64,000 bases of DNA from Deltaproteobacteria bacterium. Its GTDB lineage: Bacteria > Myxococcota_A > Polyangia > Haliangiales > JADYYK01. Numbering within the stretch: position 1 is the first letter of the stretch; each line of letters begins with the position of its first letter. The notes beneath the pieces were generated by a model. It saw only the letters and a list, made by a program, of their open reading frames with translations, was not told the DNA's origin and made no database searches. The translations under genes and the position numbers were made by a program. Shown here piece after piece: positions 60,610 to 64,000 of the stretch. The stretch spans positions 1-64,000 of the forward strand of contig JADYYK010000003.1 of assembly GCA_020853705.1 (NCBI GenBank). The letters are read 5' to 3'.

Positions 60610-63600
60610 CAGGCGATCTCGTCGCGCACCTTCTCGACCACGCTGACCGAGACGAGGTGAGGCAGCTGATCGACGCCCAGGCGAACCTGTTCGACGGTCA
60701 CACGGTTGTCTTCATCGAAGATCTGGATGCTGTCGACGGCCTCGACCCCGGCCACGCCCTCGACCAGGTTGACGAGGTCGCTCTTCAAGACGGCGCGCCC
60801 GAAGACCCAGCCCTTGCCGTCGCGACCGCCGACCAGCGAGTGCAGGTAGCGCCGGGTGCGATCCTCGATGTCACGGCGCAGGCGGTCCGAGGTGCCGACC
60901 GAGCGGCGCAGCGTGGTCACCTTGATCGAGAACTCGACGTAACGCGGACGCACGACCTCGAGCGTGGTGCCGACCAGGCGACGGTCGTCCATGAACTGCT
61001 TGACGTAGCGCAGGAGCTCCGGCGAGGGCGTGAGCTTCTTGCCCAGGTCGGCGTGCTTCTCGTCCACGCGCGGCAGCAGGATGAGCACGACCTCACCGGG
61101 GTTGGTGGGCGACGGGATGCACTTGGCGCGCGCCACGCCGGTCGACGCGCGCAGGGCCAGCATCTCGTAGTCCTCGGCGGTGACCGCCCGATCGCGGCTC
61201 TTGATGACGTGCGGCGCGCGCCCCTTGGCCTCGTCGACGGTCTCGCCGTTGGCGCCGCCGCCCGCGGGCAGCGGGTTGGTCACGCCCTCGATGTACGCGA
61301 TCGACTTGGTCAGCGCGGTCAAGGTGCCGGCGTTGACGTTGCCCTGCACGCCGCCGCCGACCTGGTAGCGCCGCGCGATGACGTTGTTGCGCCCCTCGGG
61401 CGGCAGCATGCCGCGGGCACCATCGCCGAACGAGATCTTGCCGGTGATGTGATCGCGCTTGTAGTGGCGGCTGCGCGGCTTGGAGTCGTAGAAGCTATCG
61501 ACCGGCTTGTAGCGCACCCAGTAGCCAGGCACGCCGTTGTTCTGGTCCTCGGGCACCAGACGCACGGCGGGGTGGTGCGTGCCCTCGGCGGTGTTGGGCA
61601 CCTGGGGGGCGCGCTCGTTCGACTGCGGGGTACGGCCGCCGGGGGCGGCGTCGAAGACCAGATCTTCTAGATCCTTCTCGTGCGGGGCCTCGCGCTCCAG
61701 GACCTCGATGACCTCGCCCTCGAGCAGTGGGCCCTGGGCCAGCTGGAAGGTCTGCAGCGGCGTGCCGTCGGAGCTGCCCAGCACCTCGTCGCGCACCGAG
61801 ACCACGTTCATGGCCTCGACGACGTTGTGCAGGATGCGCAGCACGCGCGGCGGACGCGCATAGCCGCCCATCTCCAGGCGGGCGCGGATCCAGTAGCGAT
61901 CCTCGGTGAACTTCATCGTGATGCCCATGTCATCGGGGCCGACGAAGTCGATGAAGCCGGACTGGGTGAAGTTCTTGGTCGAGTCGCGCACCACCAGCGG
62001 CGCCCACTGGCCACCGTGGTAGTACTCCCAGACCACGCGCTGCTCGGCCTCCCACTGGGCCTCGCGCTGCGCCATCCAGGCCCGCAGGTGCTCGATGTTG
62101 GCCGTGTTGGCGTCGAGCCCGGCCAGCGGTGACACGTTCTCCTGCATGTGGAAGTACAGCGACACCATGTCGTTGGGCAGCTTGCCGTCGAAGCCCAGGT
62201 ACAGCGACGCCGACTCCTCGACCACCGGCAAGAACGGCTGGAACAGCGTGAACTCGGTCTTGGCGTCGTGGGTGAGGTCGCGGTACTTGAAGTCGTTGTA
62301 GCTCAGGCAGTGCTTGGGGTCCTTGTACTCCTCGCGGTACTTGAAGCCCAGCGAGCGCACCGCCGGCGGACGCAGCGGCCGGTCGTCGCGCCAGACCCAG
62401 CGGTCACCGTCGAGCAGGTAGTTGCCCGCGAGGCCGTAGTCGCCGAGCTCGATGCGGGCACGCACCCAGTAGGTCGCCACGCCGGAGACGTCGCTGACCA
62501 CCATGTCCTTGGGGCGACGGAACGAGATCACGCCGGCCTTGGTGAAGGCGCGGGTCTCGTCGTTGAAGCCGAACTCCTCGCCAGCGCCCGGGCGCGGCCC
62601 CTTGGGGCCGGTGACGCCGAGGGGACGCCACTTCTTGCCGTCGAAGTACTCGAAGACGATGGTCAGGTCCTCGGACGGGTTGGGCGGCGGCGCGACCGCG
62701 CCCTCGGACAGCACGACCTCGAGGCGGACCTCGGCCTCGGGCTGCTTCATGAGCTCGGTGCAGCCCACGTAGAAGCAGTGATCGATCTTCGGCTCCTTGC
62801 CGAAGGGGAACATGTTCTTGCCGAGATCGAGCTGCAGGTAGGCGTTGTTGTCGAGGTTGGCGAACGCCGCGTCGGGCGGCACGCCCTCGCCCACGACCTC
62901 CATCCGGGTGCGGATGGTGTCGATCTCGGTCTCCTGCGGGTTCTGGGGCACCTCGGCCAGGCGACCGCGGATCCAGGTGTCCTCGATGCCGAACAGCGTG
63001 GTCGGCTGCATCGGGGCCGGGCCCGAGAAGGCGATCTCGCCGCGCTCGACGTCGAGCTGGGTCAGACGGTTGAGCTCGCGCCAGCGCTTGCCGTCGAAGT
63101 ACTCCCACTCCAGCAGGCGCGCCAGATCGCGCGCGCCGGTCTCCGGGCAGCCGAGGTGCACGAACAGCACCGCGCCGTCGCCCACTGACCCGAAGCGGGG
63201 ATCACCCAGGTAGAGGTAGCGATCGACGCGATCGGCACCGCCGAAGGCCTCGAAGCCATCCGGCGCGCCGCCGACCAGGAAGCGCGAGTTGTCGGAGTAG
63301 TTCTCGTTCTGGTACGAGAAGCAGCGATCGAGCTTGACCTTGGTGACCAGGAGGTCGCGCACGGTCTCGAACACCACGGTGTCCTCGTCGGCTGCCGACG
63401 GAGTGGCGACCGCGGTGCCCTCGCGCACCAGCGCCTTCTCGGCGCCTTCGACCAGCCCGAACTGCAGCAGGGCATGCGCCGGCTGCGGCGCGCGCAGCTT
63501 GATGCCCAGCAGGTTCAGGAACGCGATGTAGTTCTTCTCGGGGACGCGGTTCAGGCGGTACAGGATGACGTCGGTCATCCATGCCGCGAGCTCGAGGATG

Positions 63601-63722
63601 GTGATGCCCGGGTCCGACGGGTTGTGGTTGGTCCAGTCCGGGCAGTAGCGTGGGATGAGGCGCAGCGCCTCGGCGACCAGGTCGTCGTAGGCCCGGTCGT
63701 CCAGCTTGGGAGCGGGAATCAT
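60609..63722 (-). CDS. Baseplate J-like protein of a contractile injection system
   Basis: A 1037-aa protein of the Afp11/PVC11 class. The N terminus begins with L-D-D-R-A-Y-D-D-L-V-x-E-A and contains N-P-S-D-P-G-I-T-I-L-E-L, both typical of large eCIS baseplate J proteins. A central beta-rich region with several F-D-G-K-x-W-R repeats (wedge domains) follows. The C-terminal third holds the classical baseplate J core (R-A-V-T-A-E-D-Y-E, then D-L-V-N-L-V-E-G-V-A-G-V-E). Such length and internal insertions distinguish eCIS from phage P2 J (about 300 aa). It overlaps both neighbours by 1-4 bp. Confidence 0.92.
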   Translation of the reverse strand: MIPAPKLDDRAYDDLVAEALRLIPRYCPDWTNHNPSDPGITILELAAWMTDVILYRLNRVPEKNYIAFLNLLGIKLRAPQPAHALLQFGLVEGAEKALVREGTAVATPSAADEDTVVFETVRDLLVTKVKLDRCFSYQNENYSDNSRFLVGGAPDGFEAFGGADRVDRYLYLGDPRFGSVGDGAVLFVHLGCPETGARDLARLLEWEYFDGKRWRELNRLTQLDVERGEIAFSGPAPMQPTTLFGIEDTWIRGRLAEVPQNPQETEIDTIRTRMEVVGEGVPPDAAFANLDNNAYLQLDLGKNMFPFGKEPKIDHCFYVGCTELMKQPEAEVRLEVVLSEGAVAPPPNPSEDLTIVFEYFDGKKWRPLGVTGPKGPRPGAGEEFGFNDETRAFTKAGVISFRRPKDMVVSDVSGVATYWVRARIELGDYGLAGNYLLDGDRWVWRDDRPLRPPAVRSLGFKYREEYKDPKHCLSYNDFKYRDLTHDAKTEFTLFQPFLPVVEESASLYLGFDGKLPNDMVSLYFHMQENVSPLAGLDANTANIEHLRAWMAQREAQWEAEQRVVWEYYHGGQWAPLVVRDSTKNFTQSGFIDFVGPDDMGITMKFTEDRYWIRARLEMGGYARPPRVLRILHNVVEAMNVVSVRDEVLGSSDGTPLQTFQLAQGPLLEGEVIEVLEREAPHEKDLEDLVFDAAPGGRTPQSNERAPQVPNTAEGTHHPAVRLVPEDQNNGVPGYWVRYKPVDSFYDSKPRSRHYKRDHITGKISFGDGARGMLPPEGRNNVIARRYQVGGGVQGNVNAGTLTALTKSIAYIEGVTNPLPAGGGANGETVDEAKGRAPHVIKSRDRAVTAEDYEMLALRASTGVARAKCIPSPTNPGEVVLILLPRVDEKHADLGKKLTPSPELLRYVKQFMDDRRLVGTTLEVVRPRYVEFSIKVTTLRRSVGTSDRLRRDIEDRTRRYLHSLVGGRDGKGWVFGRAVLKSDLVNLVEGVAGVEAVDSIQIFDEDNRVTVEQVRLGVDQLPHLVSVSVVEKVRDEIA

Positions 63723-64000
63723 CGTTTGTCCTCGGACTTGCGGAGATAGAACGGGTAGACCATGTTGCGCTCGGTATCGGTCGCGATGACGCGGTAGGAG
63801 ACGTCGACCAGCAGCTTGTTGGGTTCACCCTGCGCCGCGCTGGCGGTGACCTGCACGTCGTCGATGCGGGGTTCCCACTTCTGCAAGGCCTCGGTCACGT
63901 AGTGGCAGGCCAGGCCGGCAGTGTTGGGATTGTTGGGCGAGAAGACGAGGTCGTGGATCTGGCAGCCGAAGTACGGCCGCATCACGCGTTCACCCGGAGC
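63719..64000 (-). CDS. gp25/GpW-like baseplate protein, 5' end cut by the window edge
   Basis: The frame is open to base 64000. Visible residues include the family motif P-G-E-R-V-M-R-P-Y-F-G-C (the E-R-V-M core is the conserved EPR-type loop), D-L-V-F-S-P-N, then I-x-x-A-L-x-x-W-E-P-R-I and V-x-V-S-Y-R-V. About 40 N-terminal residues are missing. gp25 (T4)/TssE/Afp9-type proteins form the baseplate wedge and initiate sheath assembly. The internal GTG at 63985 is not the true start. It overlaps the baseplate J start by 4 bp (ATGA). Confidence 0.9.
   Translation of the reverse strand, partial: APGERVMRPYFGCQIHDLVFSPNNPNTAGLACHYVTEALQKWEPRIDDVQVTASAAQGEPNKLLVDVSYRVIATDTERNMVYPFYLRKSEDKR

Overview
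The window is one stretch of a GC-rich, densely coded chromosome with no tRNA, rRNA, CRISPR array or insertion sequence that I could find. Gene content points to Myxococcota (a Haliangium/Kofleriaceae/Polyangia-like deltaproteobacterium): two transmembrane Ser/Thr kinases, a PP2C phosphatase, four FHA proteins, a myxobacterial-type PilZ protein with a PEGA-like tail, an AgmX/PglI-type lipoprotein, many lipoproteins with Pro/Ala/Gly linkers, and several leaderless-looking genes. This assignment is inference from gene families, not from a marker gene.

Layout. 1-5.3 kb: surface proteins (DUF1554 fragment, a PEGA-type envelope protein and a 994-aa multi-domain lipoprotein). 5.6-10.3 kb: enoyl-CoA hydratase and aldehyde dehydrogenase, then a PilZ/PEGA protein. 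10.3-15.9 kb: a complete ISC iron-sulfur assembly operon (merR-iscS-iscU-iscA-hscB-hscA-fdx) in which a MerR-type regulator with a Cys/His cluster sits where IscR is expected. 16-31 kb: housekeeping and accessory genes (quinone-type oxidoreductase, CapA-like phosphatase, kinase coupled to RNase Y, rhodanese-MoeB, a lone NuoB followed by an ErpA-type carrier, GlcD-type oxidase, two Nudix hydrolases, endonuclease III). 31-35.6 kb: RnfC-like protein, lysine 2,3-aminomutase, QueG, BI-1 family membrane protein. 35.6-43.3 kb: a lipoprotein-rich accessory stretch with three small lipoproteins, gene fragments, a lipoprotein cytochrome c and three paralogous families.

43.3-64 kb is the most interesting part. 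A contractile injection system (CIS) baseplate cluster enters from the right edge (gp25, baseplate J, tail protein I with an N-terminal PASTA domain, and a 517-aa baseplate-associated protein). It runs without a strand change into four FHA proteins, a Ycf46-type AAA ATPase with its DUF1257 and DUF2997 partners, a small DUF4157 (eCIS core domain) protein, a pentapeptide-repeat protein and a TPR protein. Just beyond, on the other strand, lie a PP2C phosphatase and a Ser/Thr kinase, with a radical SAM gene between them. Together this looks like an injection apparatus under threonine-phosphorylation control, combined with an ATPase trio otherwise known from cyanobacteria and plastids. Sheath, tube, spike and other core genes must lie beyond position 64000.
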